Made by a program: the position numbers and the translations under genes
Part shown: positions 1 through 6,155 of the stretch, one piece after another
Layout of the letters: each line of letters starts with the position of its first letter
Numbering within the stretch: position 1 is the first letter of the stretch
The notes under the pieces: generated by a model
The model's input: only the letters and a program-made list of their open reading frames with translations
Told to the model about the DNA's origin: nothing
Database searches by the model: none
Source: DASWRT01 sp036403035
GTDB taxonomy: Bacteria > Pseudomonadota > Alphaproteobacteria > ATCC43930 > CGMCC-115725
Length of the DNA stretch: 10,487 nucleotides
NCBI GenBank assembly: GCA_036403035.1
Contig: DASWRT010000011.1
Span: forward strand, 1 to 10,487
Direction: 5' to 3'

Positions 1-74
1 GCGGGCACGAGGATCGCCGGATCGAGCATCGTCGTGACCGACGCGCCGCCGCGGCTGCGGATTTTCGTCTCCAT
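1..74 (-). CDS. kdpB: KdpB, potassium-transporting ATPase subunit B (N-terminal fragment, cut by window edge)
   Basis: The first 24 codons of the next gene in the kdp operon are visible; the rest lies beyond the left edge. The peptide begins METKIRSRGG and contains MLDPAILVP, which I recall as typical of the cytosolic start of proteobacterial KdpB, just before its first membrane segment. KdpB is the P-type ATPase subunit that hydrolyses ATP to drive potassium uptake through KdpA. The ATG lies 15 nt after the kdpA stop, with only a weak purine-rich stretch (GGGAACA) as ribosome site, so translational coupling to kdpA is likely. Identification rests mainly on gene order plus the short motif; no catalytic residue is in view. 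Confidence 0.85.
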   Translation of the reverse strand, partial: METKIRSRGGASVTTMLDPAILVP

Positions 75-89
75 GGGGATTGTTCCCGT

Positions 90-1799
90 TCAGTAGAGGG
101 TGCCGGCGTTCATCGCGAGGTGCTCGACCACGGGGCCGAGCGCGAGCGCCGGGAAGAAGGTGAGGCCGCCGACGATCAGGATGACGCCGACCAGCAGGCC
201 GACGAACAGGCCGCCATGCGTCGGGAAGGTGCCGGCGGAGGCCGGCACGATCTTCTTCGCCGCGAGCGAGCCGGCGATCGCCAGCATCGGCACGATCACG
301 AAGAAGCGGCCGACCAGCATGTCGACGGCCAGCGTCAGGTTGTAGAACGGCGAATTGGCGGAGAGCCCGGCGAAGGCGCTGCCGTTGTTTCCCGCACCGG
401 AGACGTAGGCGTAGAGCGCTTCCGAGAAGCCGTGTGGCCCGGCATTCGCCATTGCCGACGTGCCCGGTTCGACGACGACCGCGATCGCGGTGAAGCCGAG
501 CATGACGAGCGGCATGCAAAGCACCGCCAGCATCGTCATCTTGACTTCCTTGGCCTCGATCTTCTTGCCGGCGTATTCCGGCGTGCGGCCGACCATCAGC
601 CCGGCGACGAACATCGAGATGATCACGAACAGCAGCATGCCGTAGAGGCCGGCGCCGACGCCGCCGACGATGATCTCGCCGAGCATGATGTTGATCAGCG
701 GCACCATGCCGCCGAGCGGCATGAAGCTGTCGTGCATCGAATTGACCGCGCCGCACGAGGCGTCGGTCGTAACGGTGGCGAAGAGCGCCGAGGCCGGAAT
801 GCCGAACCGGACTTCCTTGCCCTCCATGTTTCCGGCGGTGCCGTCGACGCCGAGCGCCGTCAGCGCGGGGTTGCCGTGCGCCTCGGCCCAATAGGCGACC
901 GAGACGCCGATGAAGAACAGCACGCCCATCGCGGCGAAGATCGCCCAGCCCTTCCGCTCGTCGCCGACCATCCGGCCGAAGACGTTGGTGAGGCCGGCGC
1001 CGAGCGCGAAGATCGAGACCATCTGGACGAGGTTGACGAGCGGCGTCGGGTTCTCGAAGGGATGAGCCGAGTTGGCGTTGAAGAAGCCGCCGCCGTTCGT
1101 GCCGAGCATCTTGATCGCCTCTTGCGAGGCGACCGGGCCGACCGCGATCGTCTGCTTGGCGCCTTCGACCGTTGTTGCGTCGACATAGGCGCCCAGGGTC
1201 TGCGGTACGCCCTCCCAGACGAGGAACAGCGCGTAGACGATGCAGATCGGCAGCAGCACGTAGAGCGTGCAGCGCGTGAGATCGACCCAGAAATTGCCGA
1301 CGGTGCGCGCCGAGCGGCGGGCGAAACCGCGGACCAGGGCGATTGCGAGCGCGATGCCGGTGGCCGCGGAGACGAAATTGTGGAACGCCAGCCCGGTCAT
1401 CTGCACGAGATAGCTCATCGTGCTCTCGCCGCCGTAGCTCTGCCAATTGGTGTTGGTCGTGAAGCTGGCGGCGGTATTGAAGGCGAGGTCCGGGGCGACG
1501 TCGCTGAAGCCCTGAGGGTTGAGGGGCAGCACCGATTGCAGGCGTTGCATCGCATAGAGCAGCAGCAGGCCGGCGAGATTGAAGAGCAGCATCGCCACCG
1601 CGTAGGTGACCCAATGCTGCTCGGTGCGCTCATCGACGCCGGCGACGCGATAGAGGCCGCGCTCCACAGGGACGAGTACGGGCGAGAGAAAGGTCCGCTC
1701 GCCGTTGAACACGCGCGTCATGAAGCTGCCGAGCGGCCGCACGAGCGCGGCGACGATCGCTGCGAAGAGCAGGATTTGGATCCAGCCGTTGATGGTCAT
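90..1799 (-). CDS. kdpA: KdpA, potassium-binding channel-like subunit of the Kdp ATPase
   Basis: KdpA is the inner-membrane subunit of the KdpFABC pump. It selects and binds potassium, which then reaches KdpB. The protein has 569 residues, close to the family length of about 560, and is hydrophobic throughout. All four selectivity-filter repeats are present: TNTNWQSYGGE (about 115-125), GTNGGGFFNANSAHPFENP (233-251), TTDASCGAVNSMHDSF (344-359) and GAGNNGSAFAGL (468-479). Cys349 sits in the third repeat where E. coli KdpA also has SCG. The start MTINGWIQILLF leads straight into the first membrane helix. Its ATG follows the kdpF stop by 9 nt, and the ribosome site GAGAGG overlaps that stop. Nothing suggests damage. 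Expression is expected under potassium limitation through KdpDE, which are not in the window. Confidence 0.98.
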   Translation of the reverse strand: MTINGWIQILLFAAIVAALVRPLGSFMTRVFNGERTFLSPVLVPVERGLYRVAGVDERTEQHWVTYAVAMLLFNLAGLLLLYAMQRLQSVLPLNPQGFSDVAPDLAFNTAASFTTNTNWQSYGGESTMSYLVQMTGLAFHNFVSAATGIALAIALVRGFARRSARTVGNFWVDLTRCTLYVLLPICIVYALFLVWEGVPQTLGAYVDATTVEGAKQTIAVGPVASQEAIKMLGTNGGGFFNANSAHPFENPTPLVNLVQMVSIFALGAGLTNVFGRMVGDERKGWAIFAAMGVLFFIGVSVAYWAEAHGNPALTALGVDGTAGNMEGKEVRFGIPASALFATVTTDASCGAVNSMHDSFMPLGGMVPLINIMLGEIIVGGVGAGLYGMLLFVIISMFVAGLMVGRTPEYAGKKIEAKEVKMTMLAVLCMPLVMLGFTAIAVVVEPGTSAMANAGPHGFSEALYAYVSGAGNNGSAFAGLSANSPFYNLTLAVDMLVGRFFVIVPMLAIAGSLAAKKIVPASAGTFPTHGGLFVGLLVGVILIVGGLTFFPALALGPVVEHLAMNAGTLY

Positions 1800-1808
1800 G
1801 GCTGCCTC

Positions 1809-1898
1809 TCAGAACCGCTCGGGGCGGATCAGGGCGTAGACGAGATAGGCGAGCAGGCCGATCGTGACGATCGCGCCCAGCGTGTAGTCGATGATCAT
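1809..1898 (-). CDS. kdpF: KdpF, small stabilising subunit of the Kdp ATPase
   Basis: A 29-residue peptide starts MIIDYTLGAIVTIGLL, continues through AYLVYALI and ends RPERF. A single hydrophobic helix (about 6-24) followed by an aromatic and basic tail containing RPE is the signature of KdpF. This one-helix inner-membrane subunit stabilises the KdpABC complex. It lies directly before kdpA (9-nt gap) and directly after the 27-aa microprotein (10-nt gap), the standard place for kdpF. A good ribosome site (GAGGATC) precedes the ATG and overlaps the stop of the upstream gene. At 90 nt it is easily missed by gene callers. Confidence 0.93.
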   Translation of the reverse strand: MIIDYTLGAIVTIGLLAYLVYALIRPERF

Positions 1899-1908
1899 GG
1901 GACGATCC

Positions 1909-1992
1909 TCACAGCCGGTCGCAGGCGGATACGTAGGCGATCGCGACGGCGAAGAAGCCGATCCCGATCGCAAGCATGATGATGTCGAGCAT
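1909..1992 (-). CDS. 27-aa membrane microprotein, first gene of the kdp operon
   Basis: The peptide begins MLDIIMLAIGIGFFAVAIAY and ends VSACDRL. It is one hydrophobic helix (about 4-20) with an Asp near the N-terminus and a Cys-Asp-Arg-Leu tail. The ATG at 1992 is preceded by GGAGAG at ideal spacing, and the stop is 10 nt before the kdpF start, so it is very likely translated as the first gene of the operon. From memory, similar peptides ending in ACDRL or ACERL occur just upstream of kdpF in many alphaproteobacteria and actinobacteria. They are usually left unannotated or called hypothetical, and I know of no assigned function. A role as an extra Kdp subunit or regulator is inference. The frame stays open to 2094, but the upstream part is not hydrophobic and has no better start, so I reject the longer version. 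Confidence 0.8.
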   Translation of the reverse strand: MLDIIMLAIGIGFFAVAIAYVSACDRL

Positions 1993-2129
1993 GGGCTCTC
2001 CGAGTACCGAGATCGGGGCAGTGCTTGTTAAGGCTACTTGTCGTGAAGGCGGCCGGAATTGATTTGTCGCAATACGATCCGCGACGCCTCGCAATTTTGA
2101 GTAGGTTTCCGATGTCTATTCAGCTCTGC

Positions 2130-2158
2130 CTTATAGAAGCGCCACTCCACATATAAAA
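2130..2158 (-). promoter_or_regulatory. Candidate kdp promoter (TTTTAT - 17 bp - TATAAG)
   Basis: On the minus strand a -10-like hexamer TATAAG (2130-2135) stands 17 bp from TTTTAT (2153-2158), a poor -35 element. A weak -35 next to an activator site is what an activator-dependent promoter would show, and the innermost TTTATAT repeat overlaps it. Transcription would begin near 2123, leaving about 130 nt of leader before the microprotein start. This is based on hexamer matching alone. Confidence 0.3.
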
Positions 2159-2201
2159 TCGAGGCAGGCAGGACAGACTCTTCATATAAAGCCTATATAA
2201 A
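2151..2201 (-). promoter_or_regulatory. Candidate KdpE-type operator: three phased TTTATAT repeats
   Basis: Read on the minus strand, the heptamer TTTATAT occurs exactly three times, at 2195-2201, 2184-2190 and 2151-2157. The offsets are 11 bp and 33 bp, one and three helical turns, so all copies face the same side of the DNA. Tandem direct repeats about 10-11 bp apart are the usual target layout of OmpR-family response regulators. The E. coli kdp operator, as I recall, contains TTTATA followed by a T-rich second half. The position upstream of the first kdp gene fits. Binding by KdpE is inference. Confidence 0.55.
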
Positions 2202-2415
2202 TTCCCATTGGGGCCGCCCCTCAGAACGGCAGCATCGCATCCGCGGCGGTTGCCCTTGGATCTCGCGCACGTTCATGCCGCGGGTGTTCTCAACCCGATT
2301 CACTTATTCCTGTGCCGTGCGTAAAGGCGGTCTGGCCAGCTTGATTGGCCGACACAGTTTATCGGTAGCCCGAGTTGATGTACGTGGCGCGGGCGGGCTG
2401 CAAGCGAGGAAAGCA

Positions 2416-2880
2416 ATGCTCCGTCCGAGGCCGGCTTCTTTGAAGTACCTTCGCGAGCGAACCGCTGAGGAAGGGATCCATTTCCCCGCATTCAGGTGGT
2501 TGTTGCCGCTCACGCTTTCTCTATTGACCGGGTGTGTGACGGAATCCGATCTGGACCGGCCCCTCAGTCCGATTCTGATACGCACGCAATTGTCCGGCCG
2601 CACCGTAACCGGCATTCAAGACGGGCAGCGATTCTATCTGCACTTTCAGGCAAACGGCGTTGCCGTGCGCAACGGCGCGCAAGCCGAATTCGGTCACTGG
2701 AGCACCGACGAGATGCCGGGCTTGTGCTTGCAGTGGCATGACGAGCGCGCGCCGCACTGCGTCCCCGTCTACCAGATCAATCCTGGGCGGTACCGGCTCG
2801 GCGATACCGACGTGAATGTTCTCGGCGACGTGAGGCGGGATAGCCGCTCTCTCATCGGTCCGCTAGACCGTATGAGATAA
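2416..2880 (+). CDS. Small hypothetical lipoprotein with a two-cysteine C-terminal domain
   Basis: With the ATG at 2416 the product has 154 residues. I chose this start because GAGGA lies 5 nt upstream; the longer frame from 2275 lacks a ribosome site. Residues 1-27 are basic, followed by a hydrophobic stretch and the lipobox LLTGC with lipidation cysteine at about residue 40. The N-region is longer than usual. The mature part is a small, probably beta-rich domain: FYLHFQANG, then GHWSTDEMPGLCLQW, then APHCVPVYQ, so two cysteines about 12 residues apart might form a disulfide. The order (substrate-free strand, W, LC..W, C..V) reminds me of the DUF995-like small secreted proteins of rhizobia, but that is tentative. 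Codon use is odd beside its neighbours: repeated TTG, plus CTA, ATA, GTA, CGA and AGG. Function unknown. Confidence 0.65.
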   Translation: MLRPRPASLKYLRERTAEEGIHFPAFRWLLPLTLSLLTGCVTESDLDRPLSPILIRTQLSGRTVTGIQDGQRFYLHFQANGVAVRNGAQAEFGHWSTDEMPGLCLQWHDERAPHCVPVYQINPGRYRLGDTDVNVLGDVRRDSRSLIGPLDRMR

Positions 2881-3106
2881 GGATGCCGAGCGATGATCGC
2901 GCGCCACTGCACCGATGCGAAATCCGGCGATGCCTTTACCGAACCAGCGTAGCCGCCCATAGCCCGGTCGGCACGTTCGCGATTAATGCTTGCACACATC
3001 GGCGTTTTCGCCGTGGTCCCTCCCGCTCTCCGAGGGGCGAAAGCTTGCCGCGGCAGCAGTATCTCTCCTACGCTGAGAGGCCGCGCCCGGCGACCCCGCG
3101 CAACCC
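2881..3106. other. Intergenic region upstream of the serine hydrolase, with two short hairpins
   Basis: I see no gene here. A perfect hairpin CGGCG-TTTT-CGCCG sits at 3000-3013, and a second, CTCTC with a 7-nt loop and GAGAG, at 3063-3079, in what would be the leader of the hydrolase mRNA. Neither is followed by a T-run, so they are not classic intrinsic terminators. No promoter hexamers stand out. Confidence 0.4.
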
Positions 3107-4360
3107 ATGGGCAACGCGATGGCCTTTCTCCGCCTCGTCCTGACGCTCCTCGCTCTGGCCGCGACATTGCCCGGAGCGGCGGCGCAGACCGCGGCAACCG
3201 CTGCTGGCGTCTACTTCCCCGATGCGACGTGGGACCACAAGGCGCCGGCGGAGGCCGGCGTCGATGCGCAGAAGCTCAAGGACGCGATCGACTTCGCCGT
3301 CGCGGGCGAGACCAAGGCGCCGCGCGACTTGGTGATGAACCACTACCAGACCTTCGGGCGCGAACCGTTCGGCTATGCGATCGGCCCGATCGAGGAGCGC
3401 GGCGACCCGACCGGGCTCGTCATCCGCCACGGCTACATCGTCGCCGAATGGGGCGAGCCGCAGCGCGTCGACATGACCCACAGCGTGACGAAGAGCTTCC
3501 TGTCGAGCGTCGTCGGCGTCGCGTTCGACCGCGGCATGATCCGCAGCCTGGATGACCCGGTCCGCGACTATGTCGGGCCGATCCAGGTCTACGACCCGAT
3601 CCCGGCGGTCAACAAATCCGACCGGCTCAGCGGCGCGCCCGACCTGCTGTTCCTGTTCGACACGCCGCACAACCGCACGATCACTTGGGACACGATGCTG
3701 CGGCAGACCTCGGACTGGGAAGGTGTGCTGTGGGGCAAGCCCGACTGGGCCGACCGTCCGGACGCGAACCCGGCGACGTGGACCACCCGGCCGCGAAACA
3801 AGCCCGGCAGCGTCTACAAGTACAATGACACGCGCGTGAACGTGCTGGCCCTCGCCGCGCTCAATGTGTGGCGCCGTCCGCTGCCACAGGTGCTCAAAGA
3901 GACGATCATGGACCCGATCGGCGCTTCGAACGGGTGGCGCTGGTTCGGCTACGAGAACTCGTTCGTCGTCCTCGACGGCGCCATCGTGCAGTCGGTCACG
4001 GGTGGCGGGCACTGGGGCGGCGGCATGTACATAAATGCCTACGACATGGGTCGCTTCGGAAACCTGACGCTACGACACGGCAAGTGGAAGGATCGCCAGC
4101 TCCTCTCCAACCGCTGGGTCGACATGGCGCTCACGCCGACGCCGGCCGAGCCGACCTACGGCTTCATGAACTGGTTCCTCAACACGGACCGGAAGCTCTG
4201 GCCGAGCGCGCCGGCCACCGCCTTCGCCCATATCGGCAACGGCACGAACATCGTCTATGTCGACCCCGACCACGACTTGGTCGCGGTGGTGCGCTGGATC
4301 GACAGCAAGGCGATCGACGGCTTCCTCCAGCGGCTGCTCGGCGCTGTCGGCGAAGGGTAG
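3107..4360 (+). CDS. Exported serine hydrolase, class C beta-lactamase / esterase fold
   Basis: A 417-residue protein of the PF00144 type. Residues 5-26 (basic start, LVLTLLALAATLPGAAA) form a signal peptide likely cut near residue 26, placing the enzyme in the periplasm. The three active-site boxes are visible: S126-V-T-K129 (SxxK nucleophile and base), Y239-N240 in KYNDTRVN (the Y-x-N box, here with Asp following), and H375-I-G377 (HxG, equivalent to KTG). A Gly-rich GGGHWGGG loop (299-306) is also typical of this subgroup, as are the phrases ALNVWRRPLP and MDPIGAS. Such proteins are usually esterases, peptidases or amidases, and true beta-lactamase activity is uncommon. Substrate unknown. 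No strong ribosome site precedes either ATG at 3107 or the in-frame one at 3119, so the exact start is uncertain. It runs in the same direction as the lumazine-synthase-like gene 61 nt downstream, perhaps co-transcribed. Confidence 0.9.
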   Translation: MGNAMAFLRLVLTLLALAATLPGAAAQTAATAAGVYFPDATWDHKAPAEAGVDAQKLKDAIDFAVAGETKAPRDLVMNHYQTFGREPFGYAIGPIEERGDPTGLVIRHGYIVAEWGEPQRVDMTHSVTKSFLSSVVGVAFDRGMIRSLDDPVRDYVGPIQVYDPIPAVNKSDRLSGAPDLLFLFDTPHNRTITWDTMLRQTSDWEGVLWGKPDWADRPDANPATWTTRPRNKPGSVYKYNDTRVNVLALAALNVWRRPLPQVLKETIMDPIGASNGWRWFGYENSFVVLDGAIVQSVTGGGHWGGGMYINAYDMGRFGNLTLRHGKWKDRQLLSNRWVDMALTPTPAEPTYGFMNWFLNTDRKLWPSAPATAFAHIGNGTNIVYVDPDHDLVAVVRWIDSKAIDGFLQRLLGAVGEG

Positions 4361-4421
4361 ATCGGCGTAGGCGTCGGCGCGGCGATCCGGGGCTCGCGCA
4401 TCTCCGGCGACGGGGAGTAGG

Positions 4422-4943
4422 ATGACGCCGATCCCGCAACGCGCGGGACTTCGGAACACTCAAGGCAGCGGAGTTGGGCAGACTGTGACCGCATCGAAGA
4501 ACATCGCCATCGTCATCGGCACCTTTCACGGCCAGGATACCGAGACCATGCTCGACTCGGCGCGGATCGCGGCCGCGGCGGCCGGCCTGACGATCGCAGC
4601 GGAAGTCTGGGTGCCGGGCTCTTACGAAAAGCCGCTCGCGGTGAAGAGCCTCCTGACGCGCGACGACATCGACGGCGCCGTCGTGCTCGGCATCATCGAG
4701 CGCGGCGAGACCGCCCACGGGCGCGTCATGGGCCAGACGGTCAGCGATGCGCTCGTCCGGCTTCAGCTCGAATTCATGAAGCCGGTCGGCATGGGCATAC
4801 TCGGGCCGGAAATCATGCCGAGCCAGATCGCGCCGCGGCTCAAGAGCTATGCGGCGGCGGCGGTGGAGGCCGTTGCGGTGATGCTGAAATCGTCGCTTTC
4901 GGCCGCGCGTGCCGCACCGAACCGGTCCGGCCCGGCGAGCTGA
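4422..4943 (+). CDS. 6,7-dimethyl-8-ribityllumazine synthase family protein (archaeal-like)
   Basis: Lumazine synthase joins 5-amino-6-ribitylaminouracil with dihydroxybutanone phosphate in riboflavin synthesis and forms large shells. Family marks in this 173-residue protein: IAIVIGTFHGQDT (28-40) with an aromatic at Phe35 where the substrate ring stacks, VPGSYEKPLAVK (64-75), GETAH (95-99) with the catalytic histidine His99, and QIAPR (135-139) with the conserved arginine. The stretch PVGMGILGPEIMPSQ and the spacing after it resemble Methanocaldococcus lumazine synthase (PVTLGISGPGMTRLQ, from memory) more than typical bacterial RibH. No other riboflavin gene or FMN riboswitch is nearby, so it is probably a second copy with a specialised role. 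The ATG at 4422 has GGGGAG 4 nt upstream. A GTG at 4485 would remove a 21-residue unstructured N-terminus and is a fair alternative. The C-terminal 20 residues are Ala/Ser/Arg-rich. Confidence 0.85.
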   Translation: MTPIPQRAGLRNTQGSGVGQTVTASKNIAIVIGTFHGQDTETMLDSARIAAAAAGLTIAAEVWVPGSYEKPLAVKSLLTRDDIDGAVVLGIIERGETAHGRVMGQTVSDALVRLQLEFMKPVGMGILGPEIMPSQIAPRLKSYAAAAVEAVAVMLKSSLSAARAAPNRSGPAS

Positions 4944-5088
4944 ACTCGGCGGTCAAGGCTGCTGAGCCAAGCCGTCCAAGCGCGGATGGTGCCGTCTCCG
5001 TCGTGACGTTCGACCGGGTAGCGGATGAAGCCCGCCGCGCATTTCGATGAAAAGACGTCCCCGCGCCGCGGCGCTCGTGCGCCGCCGG

Positions 5089-6009
5089 TCAGGCAACCGC
5101 GGCGTCGGCGGGCAGTCTTTCGGGGGGCAGCAGGAACTCCGGCATCCGGCCCCCGGCCTGGAGCTGGACCAGGATTTCCTCGGCCAACGCGTCGCCGACC
5201 GGCGTCCGCTGCTCCGCCCCGGCGCGCAGCAGGGCGAGTTCCACCGGCGGCAGCTCCGGCAGGCCCTCGTGCGGGCTCAGGATGCGGAGGTCGCGCGGCA
5301 CGCTGCATCGCGCGAGCGCCGTCATCGCGAGGCCGGCGCGCAGGACCGCGAGCAGTCCGGCGAGGCTCGGGCTGCTGTATGCGGTGCGGTGGTGGATGCC
5401 GGCATTGGCCAGCGCCTCGACGACATGGCAGCGGGTCGGGCATCCCGGTTGGAAATGAGCGATCGGCACCGGGTCGCCGCACCGCCTGACATAATTCGGC
5501 GATGCCGCCCAGACGAGCGGCTCGTGGCGCACCAGATCGCCGCGTGGGCGGTCCGGTGCTCTGGTGATCAGTGCGAGATCCAGTTCGCCGGCGGCGATGA
5601 GGTCGCACAGATCCTGGCTTGGCTCGCACCGGATCTCGACCTCGACCCGGGGATGATTGCTCGCGAACCGGCCGAGCACCGGCGGCAGCAGCCAGTCGGC
5701 GTAATCTTCCGGCGTTCCGAGGCGGATGCTGCCGGCGATCTCGGGATCGGCGATGCTGAGCCAAGCCTCGTCCTGGAGACGGATGATCCGCCGCGCATAG
5801 ACGACCAGAAGTTCGCCCCGGCTGGTCAGCCGCACCCCGCGCCCCTGCCGCTCGAACAGCGACGCGCCGACCAGCGCCTCGAGGCGGCTCATCTGCATGC
5901 TGATCGCCGACTGACTCCGGCGCACCCGGTCGGCCGCGCGCCCGAAGGTGCCGCCGTCCGCCACCGCGATCAACGTCTTCAGCAGATCCGGATCGATCAC
6001 TTTCGTCAT
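5089..6009 (-). CDS. LysR-type transcriptional regulator
   Basis: The 306-residue protein has the full family layout. The N-terminal winged helix-turn-helix (about 8-67) includes the phrase GTFGRAADRVRRSQSAISMQ with the recognition helix at about 32-44, then FERQGRGVRLTSRGE. A linker helix follows, then the effector-binding domain from about 92 (GSIRLGTPEDYADWLLP) to about 290. The FERQGRGVRLT phrase suggests the LrhA-like branch, though I would not name it. It is divergently transcribed from the EamA-like exporter with a 146-bp spacer containing a clean dyad, the classic arrangement in which a LysR protein represses itself and activates its neighbour on binding a small ligand. If the exporter handles cysteine pathway metabolites, the ligand might be one of these (inference). 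The ribosome site is weak (GAAGTG). The C-terminus ends in a short Ala/Pro-rich tail. Confidence 0.95.
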   Translation of the reverse strand: MTKVIDPDLLKTLIAVADGGTFGRAADRVRRSQSAISMQMSRLEALVGASLFERQGRGVRLTSRGELLVVYARRIIRLQDEAWLSIADPEIAGSIRLGTPEDYADWLLPPVLGRFASNHPRVEVEIRCEPSQDLCDLIAAGELDLALITRAPDRPRGDLVRHEPLVWAASPNYVRRCGDPVPIAHFQPGCPTRCHVVEALANAGIHHRTAYSSPSLAGLLAVLRAGLAMTALARCSVPRDLRILSPHEGLPELPPVELALLRAGAEQRTPVGDALAEEILVQLQAGGRMPEFLLPPERLPADAAVA

Positions 6010-6022
6010 TCCGACACTTCAA

Positions 6023-6033
6023 CACCATTGGTG
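6023..6033. promoter_or_regulatory. Short palindrome CACCA-T-TGGTG beside the lysR start
   Basis: A perfect 5-bp inverted repeat with a one-base centre begins 14 bp upstream of the LysR-type start codon. It is nested in an outer TTCA...TGAA pair (6018-6021 and 6032-6035) with a slightly different centre. The position suits an autoregulatory site covering the regulator's own promoter or ribosome-binding region. The repeat is short enough to arise by chance. Confidence 0.3.
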
Positions 6034-6046
6034 AATTTGTTCAATC

Positions 6047-6069
6047 CTATTCGCTTGTGTGAGGAATAG
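6047..6069. promoter_or_regulatory. Candidate LysR-type operator, CTATTC-N11-GAATAG
   Basis: Arms at 6047-6052 and 6064-6069 are perfect reverse complements separated by 11 bp. The site lies in the divergent spacer between the LysR-type gene and the EamA-like exporter, about 38 bp from the regulator start and 86 bp from the exporter start. Interrupted dyads of this size are typical of LysR-family recognition sites. I found no other dyad of this quality in the spacer. Assignment to this regulator rests on position. Confidence 0.5.
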
Positions 6070-6155
6070 TCACAGCGTGAAACTTCCGGGAAACGGCGGG
6101 TCGATGACCTGCCGCGTTCCGCTTCGTTCCGCGTTGCTGCAAGGACCAGCCTTTG

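Larger units (their letters stand above)
1993..2415. other. Divergent intergenic region between the kdp operon and the lipoprotein gene
   Basis: This 423-bp stretch has no convincing gene. It is clearly more AT-rich than the coding regions, particularly 2085-2210. It holds the candidate kdp regulatory repeats and promoter, reported separately. It also contains a short GC palindrome at 2210-2220 (GGGGC, one base, GCCCC), which could be a hairpin or a protein site. Roughly 130 nt separate the candidate kdp promoter from the first start codon, so the operon may carry a leader. The frame of the lipoprotein gene is open back to an ATG at 2275, but that part (rich in Arg, Gly, Ser) has no ribosome site and does not look coding. 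Confidence 0.6.

Noticed and set aside
120..1979. A 619-residue open frame on the plus strand opposite kdpA
   Set aside because: Translation is dominated by Asp, Glu, Arg, His and Gln with no domain. It is a GC-rich antisense shadow of a clearly real kdpA, kdpF and microprotein.
1909..2094. A longer 61-residue version of the kdp microprotein
   Set aside because: The extra 34 residues are polar and have no good ribosome site, while the internal ATG at 1992 has GGAGAG at the right distance.
3068..4012. A 314-residue minus-strand frame opposite the serine hydrolase
   Set aside because: Arg/Val/Asp-rich shadow with no recognisable domain, opposite a gene with all three active-site boxes.
3107..4360. 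Antibiotic-resistance AmpC beta-lactamase
   Set aside because: The boxes are SVTK, YN(D) and HIG rather than the SxSK, YAN and KTG set of AmpC, and the surrounding phrases fit the broad esterase/serine hydrolase group.
4361..4421. FMN riboswitch ahead of the lumazine-synthase-like gene
   Set aside because: The gap is only 61 nt and shows no conserved riboswitch features; it contains only a ribosome site.
4847..6028. A 393-residue minus-strand frame overlapping the LysR gene
   Set aside because: Arg/Pro/Gly-rich without motifs; the LysR frame is unmistakable.
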